Source: Streptomyces humicola (GTDB taxonomy: Bacteria; Actinomycetota; Actinomycetes; Streptomycetales; Streptomycetaceae). Taken from it: a stretch of DNA of 64,000 nt. Under the pieces are notes generated by a model that saw nothing but the letters and a program-made list of their open reading frames with translations, did not search any database and had not been told where the DNA came from. The stretch covers positions 1-64,000 of the forward strand of contig NZ_JANFNG010000030.1 of assembly GCF_024436035.1 (NCBI RefSeq), given 5' to 3'. Numbering within the stretch: position 1 is the stretch's first letter; every line of letters begins with the position of its first letter. This document shows positions 37,414-45,440 of this stretch, in pieces. A program made the position numbers and the translations under genes.

Positions 37414-37451
37414 GACGTCCAGGCCGGCCCGCGCCGGCCGGCCTGGACGTC
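37414..37451 (+). terminator. katG terminator
   Basis: A perfect 16-bp stem (GACGTCCAGGCCGGCC with its complement at 37436-37451) closes on a six-base loop, five bases after the katG stop. There is no T-run. Confidence 0.8.
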
Positions 37452-37621
37452 CTCAATCCGAAGGCACTCGCGGATCCCACCTGGGTGAGCCCAGGGCGGG
37501 CCGCGGGCAGTCGCGCGTGGGCTGACCGTCGTTCGCCCGTACGGCCCCGCGCGGCGGCTTCCGCAGGTCCCGCGGTATCGCGATGATGGGCCGCCGTCAG
37601 GTGTCGTCGGAGGGACTGCTC

Positions 37622-39046
37622 ATGAACGCGCTCCGGGCCGGACATGGCGTGTTGCGCCGCAAACCGATCGAGCGGGACGAGACATCCGAGAGGTTCGAGG
37701 AGGAACGGGCGGGCGGGAAGCTGACCGCCTCCCTCGGGCTGTGGCAGCTCACCGCGATCGGCGTCGGCGGCATCATCGGCGCCGGGATCTTCGCCCTCAC
37801 CGGAGCGGTGGCGCACAGAACCGCTGGGCCCGCAGTCGTCATCTCGTTCCTCATCGCCGGGGTGGCGAGCGGGGCCGCCGCGCTCTCCTACGCGGAGTTC
37901 GCCGGGCTCATCCCCAAGGCCGGATCCGCCTACACCTACGGGTACGCAGTGCTCGGCGAGATCGTCGGCTGGTGCATCGGCTGGGACCTGCTGCTGGAGT
38001 ACACGGCAATCGTCGCCGTCGTCGCCATCGGCATCGCCGGGTACTTCGAGTTCCTCATCAGCCAGCTCGGCGTGCACCTGCCGCTGTGGATACAGGGCGC
38101 GCCCGGCACCGGACCAGGCCGCAGGATCGATCTGTTCGCGGCCGTGCTCTGCCTGCTCATCGCGTTTCTGCTGACGCGCGGCGTCAGGAACGCGGCCCGC
38201 TTCGAGACCTCCGTCGTCGCCCTGAAGGTGCTGGTGGTGCTGCTGGTGATCGCGGTCGGGTTCTTTCACATCACCACCGCCAATTACCACCCGTTCTTCC
38301 CCTTCGGCGTCGGCGGCGCGTTCACGGGCGCTGCCACCGTTTTCTTTGCGGTCTTCGGGTACGACGCGATGAGCACCGCCGCCGAGGAATCCAAGGACGC
38401 GCAACGCCACATGCCCAAGGCGATCGTCTACTCGCTCGCCATCTCGATGGTGCTGTACGTCCTCGCGTGCCTGGTGCTGACGGGCATGCAGAACTACCGG
38501 TTCATCAACCCGGTGAGTGGCTTCGCCAGCGCGTTCAAGTCTGTGGGCCTGAACGGGATCGCCAACGTGGTCGCGCTGGGCGCGATCATCGGCATCCTGA
38601 CCGTCATGTTCACCTTCATGTTCGGGGTGACGCGGGTGTGGTTCTCCATGAGCAGGGACGGGCTGATGCCCAGGTGGTTCGCCAAGACCGATCCGACGCA
38701 CCATGTGCCGACCCGTGTCACCTGGATCGTCGGTGTCGCCTCAGCCGTCCTCGCCGGGTTGCTGCCGATCACCGTGGCTGCCGAGCTGACGAACATCGGC
38801 ATCCTGCTCGCCTTCGTGGTGGTGAGCGTGTCTGTGATCGTCCTGCGTTACCGGCGGCCCGAGTTGCCCCGGTCGTTCCGCTGCCCGGGAGTGCCGGTGG
38901 TGCCCGGGATCGGCGCGGTGTTCTCCCTCTGGCTGATCACCTTTCTGCACTGGCAGACGTGGGCACGATTCGCGGTGTGGTTCCTGATCGGGCTCTTGGT
39001 GTACTTCGGCTACTCCTACCGCCACTCCGGGATGGAGAAGAGCTGA
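37622..39046 (+). CDS. Amino acid permease, APC superfamily (CAT-like)
   Basis: This inner-membrane transporter of 474 residues has about 12 helices. The first carries the substrate-binding glycine motif GVGGIIGAGIFALTGAVA, and FAVFGYDAMSTAAEESKDAQ is the conserved loop of the cationic amino acid transporter group. The ATG at 37622 has GGAGGGA upstream; a longer frame from 37583 has no such site. It stands alone between katG and the convergent ABM gene. Substrate is probably a basic or branched amino acid but cannot be set from sequence. Confidence 0.87.
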   Translation: MNALRAGHGVLRRKPIERDETSERFEEERAGGKLTASLGLWQLTAIGVGGIIGAGIFALTGAVAHRTAGPAVVISFLIAGVASGAAALSYAEFAGLIPKAGSAYTYGYAVLGEIVGWCIGWDLLLEYTAIVAVVAIGIAGYFEFLISQLGVHLPLWIQGAPGTGPGRRIDLFAAVLCLLIAFLLTRGVRNAARFETSVVALKVLVVLLVIAVGFFHITTANYHPFFPFGVGGAFTGAATVFFAVFGYDAMSTAAEESKDAQRHMPKAIVYSLAISMVLYVLACLVLTGMQNYRFINPVSGFASAFKSVGLNGIANVVALGAIIGILTVMFTFMFGVTRVWFSMSRDGLMPRWFAKTDPTHHVPTRVTWIVGVASAVLAGLLPITVAAELTNIGILLAFVVVSVSVIVLRYRRPELPRSFRCPGVPVVPGIGAVFSLWLITFLHWQTWARFAVWFLIGLLVYFGYSYRHSGMEKS

Positions 39047-39122
39047 CCTGGGAACCCTCTCCGTCGGCGGTGCGGGCTGTGGCGAGGCCGACGAGGAGAC
39101 GCTGTCCGTCAACATCATGCGG

Positions 39123-39413
39123 TCAGACGATCACCTCGAACCGGGTGACGCTGCGCTCCGCCAGCTCGGGCAGGGCCTCGCCGAGGACGTAGGACTTGAA
39201 GGCCTCGGTCTCCCGGTGCTCCTCGTAACCGGACGCGTCGGTGTACTTCTCGTACAGCACGAAGGTGTCCGGATCCTCGGCGCTCACGTGCGCCTCGAAC
39301 TGCAGCATCTTTTCCTCAGCGCGGTTGAGCGGCGCCACCGTCTCCAGGATCTTCCGGATGCGCGCGGCCCGGCCGGGCTTGGCCTTCCAGGTCGCGATGA
39401 CCACGTGGGGCAT
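39123..39413 (-). CDS. ABM-domain protein (putative quinol monooxygenase)
   Basis: This is a 96-residue dimeric ferredoxin-fold protein of the antibiotic-biosynthesis-monooxygenase family. The characteristic pieces are TWKAKPGRAARIRKILETVA, MLQFEAHVSAEDPDTFVLYE and the final aromatic EEHRETEAFKSYV. Members oxidise quinols or act on reactive aromatics without cofactor. The ATG at 39413 follows AGGA. It is the last gene of the monooxygenase operon, 17 bases after the L22/MIP18 fusion gene, so it may process a hydroxylated aromatic product. Confidence 0.8.
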   Translation of the reverse strand: MPHVVIATWKAKPGRAARIRKILETVAPLNRAEEKMLQFEAHVSAEDPDTFVLYEKYTDASGYEEHRETEAFKSYVLGEALPELAERSVTRFEVIV

Positions 39414-39430
39414 GACTGTGTCCTTTCTCG

Positions 39431-40177
39431 TCAGAAGTGGGTGAAACCGATGGCGCGGAGCTGATCGCGGCCGTCTTCGCTGATGTCGGCCGGCCGCCAG
39501 GCCGGCAGCCAGGACCACTCGATGTGGAAGTCCGTCACGAGACGGGACTCCTCCAGGAGCACCGTGCGGATCTGGTCGCGCATCACCTGGGTCAGCGGGC
39601 AGGCGGCCGAGGTCAGGGTCATCGTGATGATCGCGTCACCGCCGGCGGCCACCTGGATGTCGCGGACGAAGCCCAGATCCACGATGTTGACACCGAGGTC
39701 CGGGTCGATCACCTGGTACAGGGCGTCACGGACCGCGACGGCACGGATGTCGGGCGGACCGGCCGCCGGGGGGGCGGGTGGCGCTTCCTCCCGCGGGGCC
39801 GGCTCTGCAGCGACATCCCCGGGAAGACCGTGCAGGCCTGCCGGCCGCAGCTCGATCCGCACGTCGGAGGTGGGACTGCTGATCCAGTCGGCCTTGCCGT
39901 GTGCCTTGCGGCGGACCCGGACGATGTCCTCGGCCGTCTCCGCAGTGCCGCCGAGCACGACCAGCTGCTCGGCGCCGAGGCCGGCCCGTCCTGCCCGGGC
40001 GAGTGCCTTGTCGATCAGTCGTGCCACCGGTTCGCAGGTCCGGCCGGGGCCGAGCCTCAGCTTCGCCACGGCCTGGACGGCCGTCAGCCCGCTGACCGAT
40101 TCGAGCGCGGCGCTGGCGTCGGCCGCAGCGACCCGGGCCTGCCGCTCGTGGACTGTCAACACTCCGATACTGGTCAT
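39431..40177 (-). CDS. Fusion of a ribosomal protein L22-like domain with a MIP18/SufT-type (DUF59) Fe-S maturation domain
   Basis: Residues about 25-110 resemble ribosomal protein uL22. VAKLRLGPGRTCEPVARLID corresponds to the segment ending PVAKVI in L22; AGLGAEQLVVLGG follows as in L22, and VRRKAHGKADWISSPTSDVR corresponds to the arginine-rich beta-hairpin. After a Pro/Ala linker, residues about 145-248 form a MIP18/PaaD-type domain (VIDPDLGVNIVDLGFVRDIQ and TSAACPLTQVMRDQI with the conserved cysteine), a family that helps assemble or deliver Fe-S clusters. It lies between the reductase and ABM genes of the monooxygenase operon, which contains one Rieske cluster and one diiron site. Maturation of either is my inference. 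Confidence 0.72.
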   Translation of the reverse strand: MTSIGVLTVHERQARVAAADASAALESVSGLTAVQAVAKLRLGPGRTCEPVARLIDKALARAGRAGLGAEQLVVLGGTAETAEDIVRVRRKAHGKADWISSPTSDVRIELRPAGLHGLPGDVAAEPAPREEAPPAPPAAGPPDIRAVAVRDALYQVIDPDLGVNIVDLGFVRDIQVAAGGDAIITMTLTSAACPLTQVMRDQIRTVLLEESRLVTDFHIEWSWLPAWRPADISEDGRDQLRAIGFTHF

Positions 40178-40202
40178 GGTGGTTCCTTCTCCGGTCGTGG
40201 GA

Positions 40203-41444
40203 TCAGACTCGGGCGGCCGCCCCGCGGGTCCGCGGCACCAGCCGCTTGAGCGGGACCGACTCGTCCCGCAGCTGCTCGGCGTTCACCTGGTGCGGCTCGA
40301 ACAGCAGGCGCCGCACCGCCAGCACGTCGCCGGGTCGGTTCAGCGAGACCACGCCCCGGATCCGGTCGCCGGCCAGGGAGAAGGCGGAGAAGCTCCGCTC
40401 CGCCATCGAGCCGCGGATCACCAGGCCGTCCGGATCCCGCGGCCGGCCTGCCGCCTGCAGGCTGTGCTCGTACTGGTCGGACCAGAACCAGTAGGTGTCG
40501 GCGTGCCCCTCGCTCGCGCCGGTCAGCGTGGCGGCGACGTTCGCGCCCTGGCGCAGCGCGTTGTCGTGGTGCTCGACGCGGATCCGGCTGCGGTAGACCG
40601 GGTGGTACTGGGCAGCGACGTCCCCGACCGCGTACACCCCGGGCGCCGTGGTCCGTCCGTACTCGTCGACCACAATCCCGTTGCCGGTGGCGAGCCCGGC
40701 CCGCACGGCGAGCTCCACATTGGGCTCGGATCCCACGCTCACCAGCACCAGATCGCATTCCACCCGCTTGCCGAGGTTGGTGGTCAGCAAGAGCCCGTCC
40801 CGGGTGCGCATGAGCGAGGTGGCGTACTCGCCCGGGCGGACATCCACGCCATGCTCCCGGTGGACCTCCGTCACAACGGTCCCGATCGCCGAACCGAGAG
40901 CCCGCTCCAGCGGAGTGCCGGCCGGCTCGAGCACGATGACGTGCTTGCCGAGCCCGGCCGCGGTGGCGGCGACCTCGCAGCCCACGAAGCCCGCGCCGAG
41001 GACGACAAGGCGCTGCGACCGTGCGAGTTCGGCGTGCAGCCGCCTCGCGTCCGCGGCGGTGCGCAGATGGTGCACGCGTTCACCGTCGAATCCGGGCAGC
41101 TTCCGTGGCCGTAGGCCGGTGGCGAGCACCAACGCGTCGTAGCCCAGCCGCTCGCCGGAGGACAGCGTCACCGACCGCGCACTCGGGTCGAACGACGCGA
41201 CCCGGGTGCCCAACCGGAGCTCGACCTCCTGCTCGCCGTACCAGGCAGGTTCGCGGGCCTGCAGCTCGCCGAAGTCCGCGGTCCCTGCGAGGAACCCCTT
41301 CGACAGCAAAGGCCGCTCGTAGGGCAGATCCGGCTCTTCGCCGATCAGCGCGATCTGCCCGTCGAACCCGCGCCGGCGCAGATGGGAGGCGGCTGACGCG
41401 GCCGCGACGCCGCCTCCTACAAGCAGGTAGCGCCGCGTGCTCAT
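40203..41444 (-). CDS. FAD-dependent NAD(P)H:ferredoxin reductase of the monooxygenase
   Basis: This 413-residue flavoprotein belongs to the pyridine-nucleotide-disulfide/BphA4-like ferredoxin reductase family. The FAD motif is YLLVGGGVAAASAASHL, the NAD motif is LVVLGAGFVGCEVAATAAGL, and GVYAVGDVAAQYHP binds FAD. It should pass electrons from NAD(P)H to the Rieske ferredoxin encoded immediately upstream. This differs from toluene and isoprene monooxygenases, whose reductase is usually an FNR-type protein with its own plant-type [2Fe-2S] cluster. The ATG at 41444 overlaps the ferredoxin stop (ATGA). Confidence 0.88.
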   Translation of the reverse strand: MSTRRYLLVGGGVAAASAASHLRRRGFDGQIALIGEEPDLPYERPLLSKGFLAGTADFGELQAREPAWYGEQEVELRLGTRVASFDPSARSVTLSSGERLGYDALVLATGLRPRKLPGFDGERVHHLRTAADARRLHAELARSQRLVVLGAGFVGCEVAATAAGLGKHVIVLEPAGTPLERALGSAIGTVVTEVHREHGVDVRPGEYATSLMRTRDGLLLTTNLGKRVECDLVLVSVGSEPNVELAVRAGLATGNGIVVDEYGRTTAPGVYAVGDVAAQYHPVYRSRIRVEHHDNALRQGANVAATLTGASEGHADTYWFWSDQYEHSLQAAGRPRDPDGLVIRGSMAERSFSAFSLAGDRIRGVVSLNRPGDVLAVRRLLFEPHQVNAEQLRDESVPLKRLVPRTRGAAARV

Positions 41445-41767
41445 CCGACGTCCACCAGGATCATGCCGTCCTCGTTCACCCGGCACGGGAAAGCGGTCAG
41501 GTGGCAATTGTCCGGATTGACGCCCCGGCCGTCGCGGGCGTCGAAGACCCACATGTGGCGCATGCAGGTGATCTCCTGTCCGTCGAAGTCGGCCTCGTCG
41601 AGCGCCCACGCCTGGTGCGGACACTTGTTCTCGTAGGCGCGGATCTCACCGTCCACGTTGACCAACAGGATCTTCTTGCCACCGATCTCGACGGGCTCCT
41701 TCTCGCCTTCCCAGAGGTCCTCGAGCGCCATGGCTTCCTGCCACTGACCGGTCATCGCGCTGCTCAT
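41441..41767 (-). CDS. Rieske-type [2Fe-2S] ferredoxin of the monooxygenase
   Basis: This small electron carrier of 108 residues matches T4moC/TmoC in length and motif spacing. Cys49 and His51 are in NKCPHQAWAL and Cys68 and His71 in ITCMRHMWVFD, the CxH-N16-CxxH pattern. It connects the flavin reductase to the diiron hydroxylase. The ATG at 41767 overlaps the beta-subunit stop; the long upstream frame is a shadow. Confidence 0.92.
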   Translation of the reverse strand: MSSAMTGQWQEAMALEDLWEGEKEPVEIGGKKILLVNVDGEIRAYENKCPHQAWALDEADFDGQEITCMRHMWVFDARDGRGVNPDNCHLTAFPCRVNEDGMILVDVG

Positions 41768-42789
41768 CGCAATCCCTCGAACACCCTGGCGTGGAAGGCC
41801 TCGCGTGCGGCCCGGGCACCGGCGGCCACCTGGCTCGCGTCGTGACCGCGCTCCGGCCGTGTCTGCAGGAGCCCGCCCAGCCCCGCGGCGGCTTCGTCGG
41901 CGATCGGGGTCCAGCGCCGAATCCAGCGCCGCAGCGCTTCCTCGTTGCCGGGCTGTTGCTCCACGCAGAACGACACCAGTGCGGCGCTCCACCGGTTGCG
42001 CCGGTCACTGTCCGCCTGCAGGAACGAGGCCAGCAGCCACGACAGTTGGTCGCCGTTGTCACGGGAGACCTCCCGGAACTGGCGGATCAGCACGTCGTCC
42101 AGGGTGGGCGCGAGCACCAGGTTGAGCGCCGTGAACGCCTCGCCCCAGTCATAGGCGATCAGCGCCTTCTCGATCGCCCGGCGGGCTGGTTGCCAGCTCC
42201 CGTCGGTCTCCCAGATCCGCCGCTCACTCTCGCCGATCCCCGAGTCCGGGTGGGCGAGCTGCAACTCCCTGGTGCGGTACGCGGTGAGCGTGACCCGCCG
42301 CAGGAAGTCCGCGGCCGCGAACCCCGCGGCGTTCGTGATGTAGGACGTGGGCGCCATGTACCCGACGTAGGCCTCGATCTGCTGGCAACCGTGGACCAGG
42401 TACCGGGACGGGGTGTACAGACAACGCAGCAGGGCCAGTTGCCCGGGCAAGAGTGCGCGGTCCGCCTCCGCCTCGGCGTACTCCTCGAGCACGCCGCCGG
42501 TCTTCGCCTCGGCGTCGGCCTGCATCGAGACGTAGGCGCGGTAGGTCAGTGAGTCCGGGTCGCGGAACTGCTCCCAGTCCTCGGCCTGGAGTGGCGAGTT
42601 CTCCCGGTAGGTGAGGAACCACAGGTTCGCCGGCGACGACGGGTTCTGCTCGAACGCGGCAAGCCGGTTCGACCGGGTCGTCCAGTTCTGGGCGTGGGTC
42701 ATCACCTCGTACTCGCTCGGCATCCTCCGGACGTCGCCGAAGGCGCTGAACGTACGGCGGGGACGCGGCTTCTTCGCCGGAACGGTCAT
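41764..42789 (-). CDS. Diiron monooxygenase hydroxylase beta subunit (TmoE-like)
   Basis: This 341-residue protein has the ferritin-like helical fold of the hydroxylase beta subunit without iron ligands. The recognisable segments are YEVMTHAQNWTTRSNRLAAF, the N-terminal arm, and VHGCQQIEAYVGYMAPTSYI with AAADFLRRVTLTAYRTRELQ in the core. It pairs with the alpha and gamma subunits to form a (alpha-beta-gamma)2 hydroxylase. The start lies four bases after the coupling-protein stop and its own stop overlaps the Rieske gene. Confidence 0.92.
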   Translation of the reverse strand: MTVPAKKPRPRRTFSAFGDVRRMPSEYEVMTHAQNWTTRSNRLAAFEQNPSSPANLWFLTYRENSPLQAEDWEQFRDPDSLTYRAYVSMQADAEAKTGGVLEEYAEAEADRALLPGQLALLRCLYTPSRYLVHGCQQIEAYVGYMAPTSYITNAAGFAAADFLRRVTLTAYRTRELQLAHPDSGIGESERRIWETDGSWQPARRAIEKALIAYDWGEAFTALNLVLAPTLDDVLIRQFREVSRDNGDQLSWLLASFLQADSDRRNRWSAALVSFCVEQQPGNEEALRRWIRRWTPIADEAAAGLGGLLQTRPERGHDASQVAAGARAAREAFHARVFEGLR

Positions 42790-42793
42790 CGGG

Positions 42794-43102
42794 TCACTCC
42801 CTTCCCGCCAGGGCGTCGCGGCGGGCGGACACCTTCTCCCAGGTGATCGAGTCGCTCGTGGTGATGATCCGGCCGTTGAACGAGGACATGATCGCCTCGA
42901 GCGAGCGGATCGCGTAGTCGGCGCCCAGGTAGGCGCGCAGGGTCTGTTGGGTGAGGGTGATGCGGTCCTCTGCCTGCACCCGGACGTAGGAGCCGCGGTC
43001 GATGACCTCGATCTCCTTTCCGGGGTTGTCGTCTTCGATCGCCGCGACGACCTTGTCGATCTCGTCCCCCATGCGCAGGATGGGGCCGACAGGATTCTTC
43101 AC
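42794..43102 (-). CDS. Monooxygenase coupling/effector protein (TmoD/MmoB/DmpM family)
   Basis: This cofactor-free effector of 102 residues binds the hydroxylase and tunes oxygen activation. The family features NPVGPILRMGDEIDKVVAAI, DRGSYVRVQAEDRITLTQQT and LGADYAIRSLEAIMSSFNGR are all present. The start is GTG at 43102 with AAGGGAA upstream and overlaps the gamma-subunit stop as GTGA. Confidence 0.93.
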   Translation of the reverse strand: MKNPVGPILRMGDEIDKVVAAIEDDNPGKEIEVIDRGSYVRVQAEDRITLTQQTLRAYLGADYAIRSLEAIMSSFNGRIITTSDSITWEKVSARRDALAGRE

Positions 43103-43407
43103 TTCGTTCCCTTCGGCAGGTCGTACTCGACACGGACGTGGTCGTGCGGCTCGATTCCCGCCTCGGCCACCGTCATCTCCGGGGGCAGACGCCGGCCGCG
43201 GTGGAAGACCACCTTCTCGTGAGGCAGGGCCCGCACCCGCTTGCCTTCGACGTGGTGCGCGACCGCCGCGGCGACCTCGCGGACGGTGTTCGCGGTGGTG
43301 ACCGGCACCAGGATCTGGACGAAGTCGGTGGCGAAGATCGCGTTGAGCGGCACCAGCTGCGGTGGCTGGTCCTGCAGGTCGCGCTCGGCGGTGGAGTTGT
43401 CGGTCAT
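43099..43407 (-). CDS. Monooxygenase hydroxylase gamma subunit (TmoB-like)
   Basis: This 102-residue ubiquitin-fold subunit of toluene-type hydroxylases begins with PQLVPLNAIFATDFVQILVP, the TmoB start. It continues through VVFHRGRRLPPEMTVAEAGI to HDHVRVEYDLPKG. The N-terminus is about 20 residues longer than in toluene 4-monooxygenase. The ATG overlaps the alpha-subunit stop. A gamma subunit of this type places the system with group 2 (toluene/isoprene/alkene) enzymes. Confidence 0.9.
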   Translation of the reverse strand: MTDNSTAERDLQDQPPQLVPLNAIFATDFVQILVPVTTANTVREVAAAVAHHVEGKRVRALPHEKVVFHRGRRLPPEMTVAEAGIEPHDHVRVEYDLPKGTK

Positions 43408-44936
43408 GACTCCTCGCTCTCGGCCGGGGCCAGGGCCAGACCGGTCGCGGACCGGCCGACGTAGTCCTTCGTCCAGGCGGCGTAGTCCGGGTCGTCGCCC
43501 ATCACGTCCGGGGTCAGGCCCATGTAGCCGAGAATGCCGCTGACGTCCATGGGCTGGATCTGGCCGGCCAGGAACCGGTCGATCACCGTCTCGTGATTGA
43601 CGTTGTCGCGGTCCTTCCACCAGATCTGCCGACAGGCGTTGGTGCAGAAGTGGTGGGTCTTGCCGTCGTACTTCAGCGACCAGTCACGTACGCGCCAGCT
43701 GCCGTCGCGGGACTGTGTCGGGTTGCACGCCGGCAGGTGGCACATGTTGCACAGCCAGGGCAGGGTCTCCGGCAGCGTCGCCTCGACGTTGTTGGCGTTG
43801 ATGTTGTCGATGATGACGTCCCACTTGTCGCCGTAGACGCCCTCCCAGTTCGGGTACTTCTCGCGCAGCCACTCACGCTCGTCCTTGCTCACCCCGGCCT
43901 TCGGCCGCCACCAGATGGTCGGTCGCCAGAACCAGAGGCCCATGTGCAGCGCGTGGTGCCAGGTGTCGAGGCCGCGCATGAACTCGTCCCAGAACCAGGG
44001 CTTCTTGAGTCCGTAGTCCTGGATGGTCCGTATGTATTGGTCGATGATCCACTCTTCCATGAACTCCCGGTAGGACTGCTTACGGTGTTCCAGCGGGGTG
44101 TAGTAGTCCATGGCCGGGCCGGTGAGCGCGGCGAACGCGCGGGCGGAGCCCCAGAAGCTCTTCTCGATGACCCACTGGGCGCGCACCGGGTCGTGCTCGA
44201 CCAGGATCTCCAGCGTCGGGCCGCCCTGCTGGGAGTGGCGTGCCTCGTCGGTCTGGATCGAGGAGATCATGTTCGCGAAGTTGACGTCGCCGGACTGCAG
44301 CGCGTCCGCCGACAGAGCGACGAACTGGAGGTTGGTGAAGCCGGTCTCGAAGGTGAACGGCAGCTCGATCGCCAGGTCGACCACGTTCGGGGCGATCATC
44401 ATGCCGTCGAACAGGTTCCGCAGCGAGATCGGCACCCAGCAGTTGGTGTGGAACGTCTTCTGTGTCCAGTCATACTGCGGGTCCTTGCCGACGAACTCGT
44501 GCCCGAAGAAGGTGGTGATCTGCGAGTGCCGCAGCTCGTCCAGTTGACCGAAGGTGGCCATGTTCCGCCAGGCGCCGTTGAGCCCGAAGCGGGCCATCTT
44601 CAGCTCGCCCAGCATCGCGGCGTACTCGACGAGGGCAATACCGCCGAAGTGCATCTTGGTGGAGGACTTCCAGCCCTCGTCGAGGGTGTCGAACGAACTG
44701 GACCGCTGCAGCGCCGCCTTCACCGCGTAGGCCGCGGACTCCTTCTCGCGCTGGGTCGCTACGTATTCGGGGTAGGTGACCTTGTAGTCCTCCTCCCACT
44801 TCAGCCAGGCCTCCCGCGGCACCTTTCCGGTGCCGCTGTGCCATTCCGGATACACCGCCTCGTCGTCGACGTAGGAGAAAGCCCAGTCGACGTCGCGGAC
44901 GAAGTGCTGCCACTCTTCTCGCCTCAGCAGGCTCAT
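43404..44936 (-). CDS. Soluble diiron monooxygenase hydroxylase alpha subunit (TmoA-like)
   Basis: This is the catalytic subunit, 510 residues. All six diiron ligands are present and fall at the same numbers as in toluene 4-monooxygenase: Glu104 (GGIALVEYAAM), Glu134 and His137 (LDELRHSQ), Glu197 (PFTFETGFTN), Glu231 and His234 (TDEARHSQ). The active-site Thr201 is kept. Position 103 is Val where toluene 4-monooxygenase has Gly, so the pocket differs. The C-terminus has the family's YHS-like cysteine segment (LCNMCHLPAC and HHFCTNACRQIWW). It should insert oxygen into an aromatic ring or alkene. It is the first enzyme gene after the SnoaL-like pair. Confidence 0.95.
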   Translation of the reverse strand: MSLLRREEWQHFVRDVDWAFSYVDDEAVYPEWHSGTGKVPREAWLKWEEDYKVTYPEYVATQREKESAAYAVKAALQRSSSFDTLDEGWKSSTKMHFGGIALVEYAAMLGELKMARFGLNGAWRNMATFGQLDELRHSQITTFFGHEFVGKDPQYDWTQKTFHTNCWVPISLRNLFDGMMIAPNVVDLAIELPFTFETGFTNLQFVALSADALQSGDVNFANMISSIQTDEARHSQQGGPTLEILVEHDPVRAQWVIEKSFWGSARAFAALTGPAMDYYTPLEHRKQSYREFMEEWIIDQYIRTIQDYGLKKPWFWDEFMRGLDTWHHALHMGLWFWRPTIWWRPKAGVSKDEREWLREKYPNWEGVYGDKWDVIIDNINANNVEATLPETLPWLCNMCHLPACNPTQSRDGSWRVRDWSLKYDGKTHHFCTNACRQIWWKDRDNVNHETVIDRFLAGQIQPMDVSGILGYMGLTPDVMGDDPDYAAWTKDYVGRSATGLALAPAESEES

Positions 44937-44958
44937 CTGGTGTCCCTCGGTTTCTTTC

Positions 44959-45432
44959 TCAGTCGACTTCGAGATGCCCGAGCTGGGTGTTGATGCCGGC
45001 GTTGTTCCAGTAGGCCTTCACCTTGTCGATGAGTCCCGACTCGTCGACGTGGAAGAGGAACAGGTGGGGTTCGCGGAACTTCTTGCCCTGCGGGGCGGCC
45101 AGCGCCCACGCGATCTGCTGCGTGCCCCCGATGTCGCAGGTCACCACGACGTCGCCGTGCTCGTTCGCATCGACGCTGTGCACCTCGTTGAACAGGTTGG
45201 GGAAGGAGTTGATCAGCCCGGTCCAGATGACCTTGCCGATGGTCCGCACCTTCCCGTCCCCGCGCAGCACGCGCTGCTTTCCCCACAGTTCGAAGGGGAC
45301 GTAGGAGAAGTCGGCGTTGTCCGTGCACTTCTCGACCATCGCCTCGATGTCGTGGCGCCGGTAGGCGCCGAAGAAATCGGAGACGACCTGGGCGGCGATC
45401 CGGCTGCGACTCGTCATGTCCGTGGTTGTCAT
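44959..45432 (-). CDS. SnoaL/NTF2-like protein 1
   Basis: This 157-residue NTF2-fold protein carries SDFFGAYRRHDIEAMVEKCT at the start, WTGLINSFPNLFNEVHSVDA in the middle, and GLIDKVKAYWNNAGINTQLG at the end, the usual SnoaL layout. Such proteins are cyclases, isomerases or hydrolases, or bind small hydrophobic molecules. The ATG at 45432 follows GAGGA. It lies 22 bases before the hydroxylase alpha gene and eight after a second SnoaL-like gene. Confidence 0.82.
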   Translation of the reverse strand: MTTTDMTSRSRIAAQVVSDFFGAYRRHDIEAMVEKCTDNADFSYVPFELWGKQRVLRGDGKVRTIGKVIWTGLINSFPNLFNEVHSVDANEHGDVVVTCDIGGTQQIAWALAAPQGKKFREPHLFLFHVDESGLIDKVKAYWNNAGINTQLGHLEVD

Positions 45433-45440
45433 CTTCGTCC

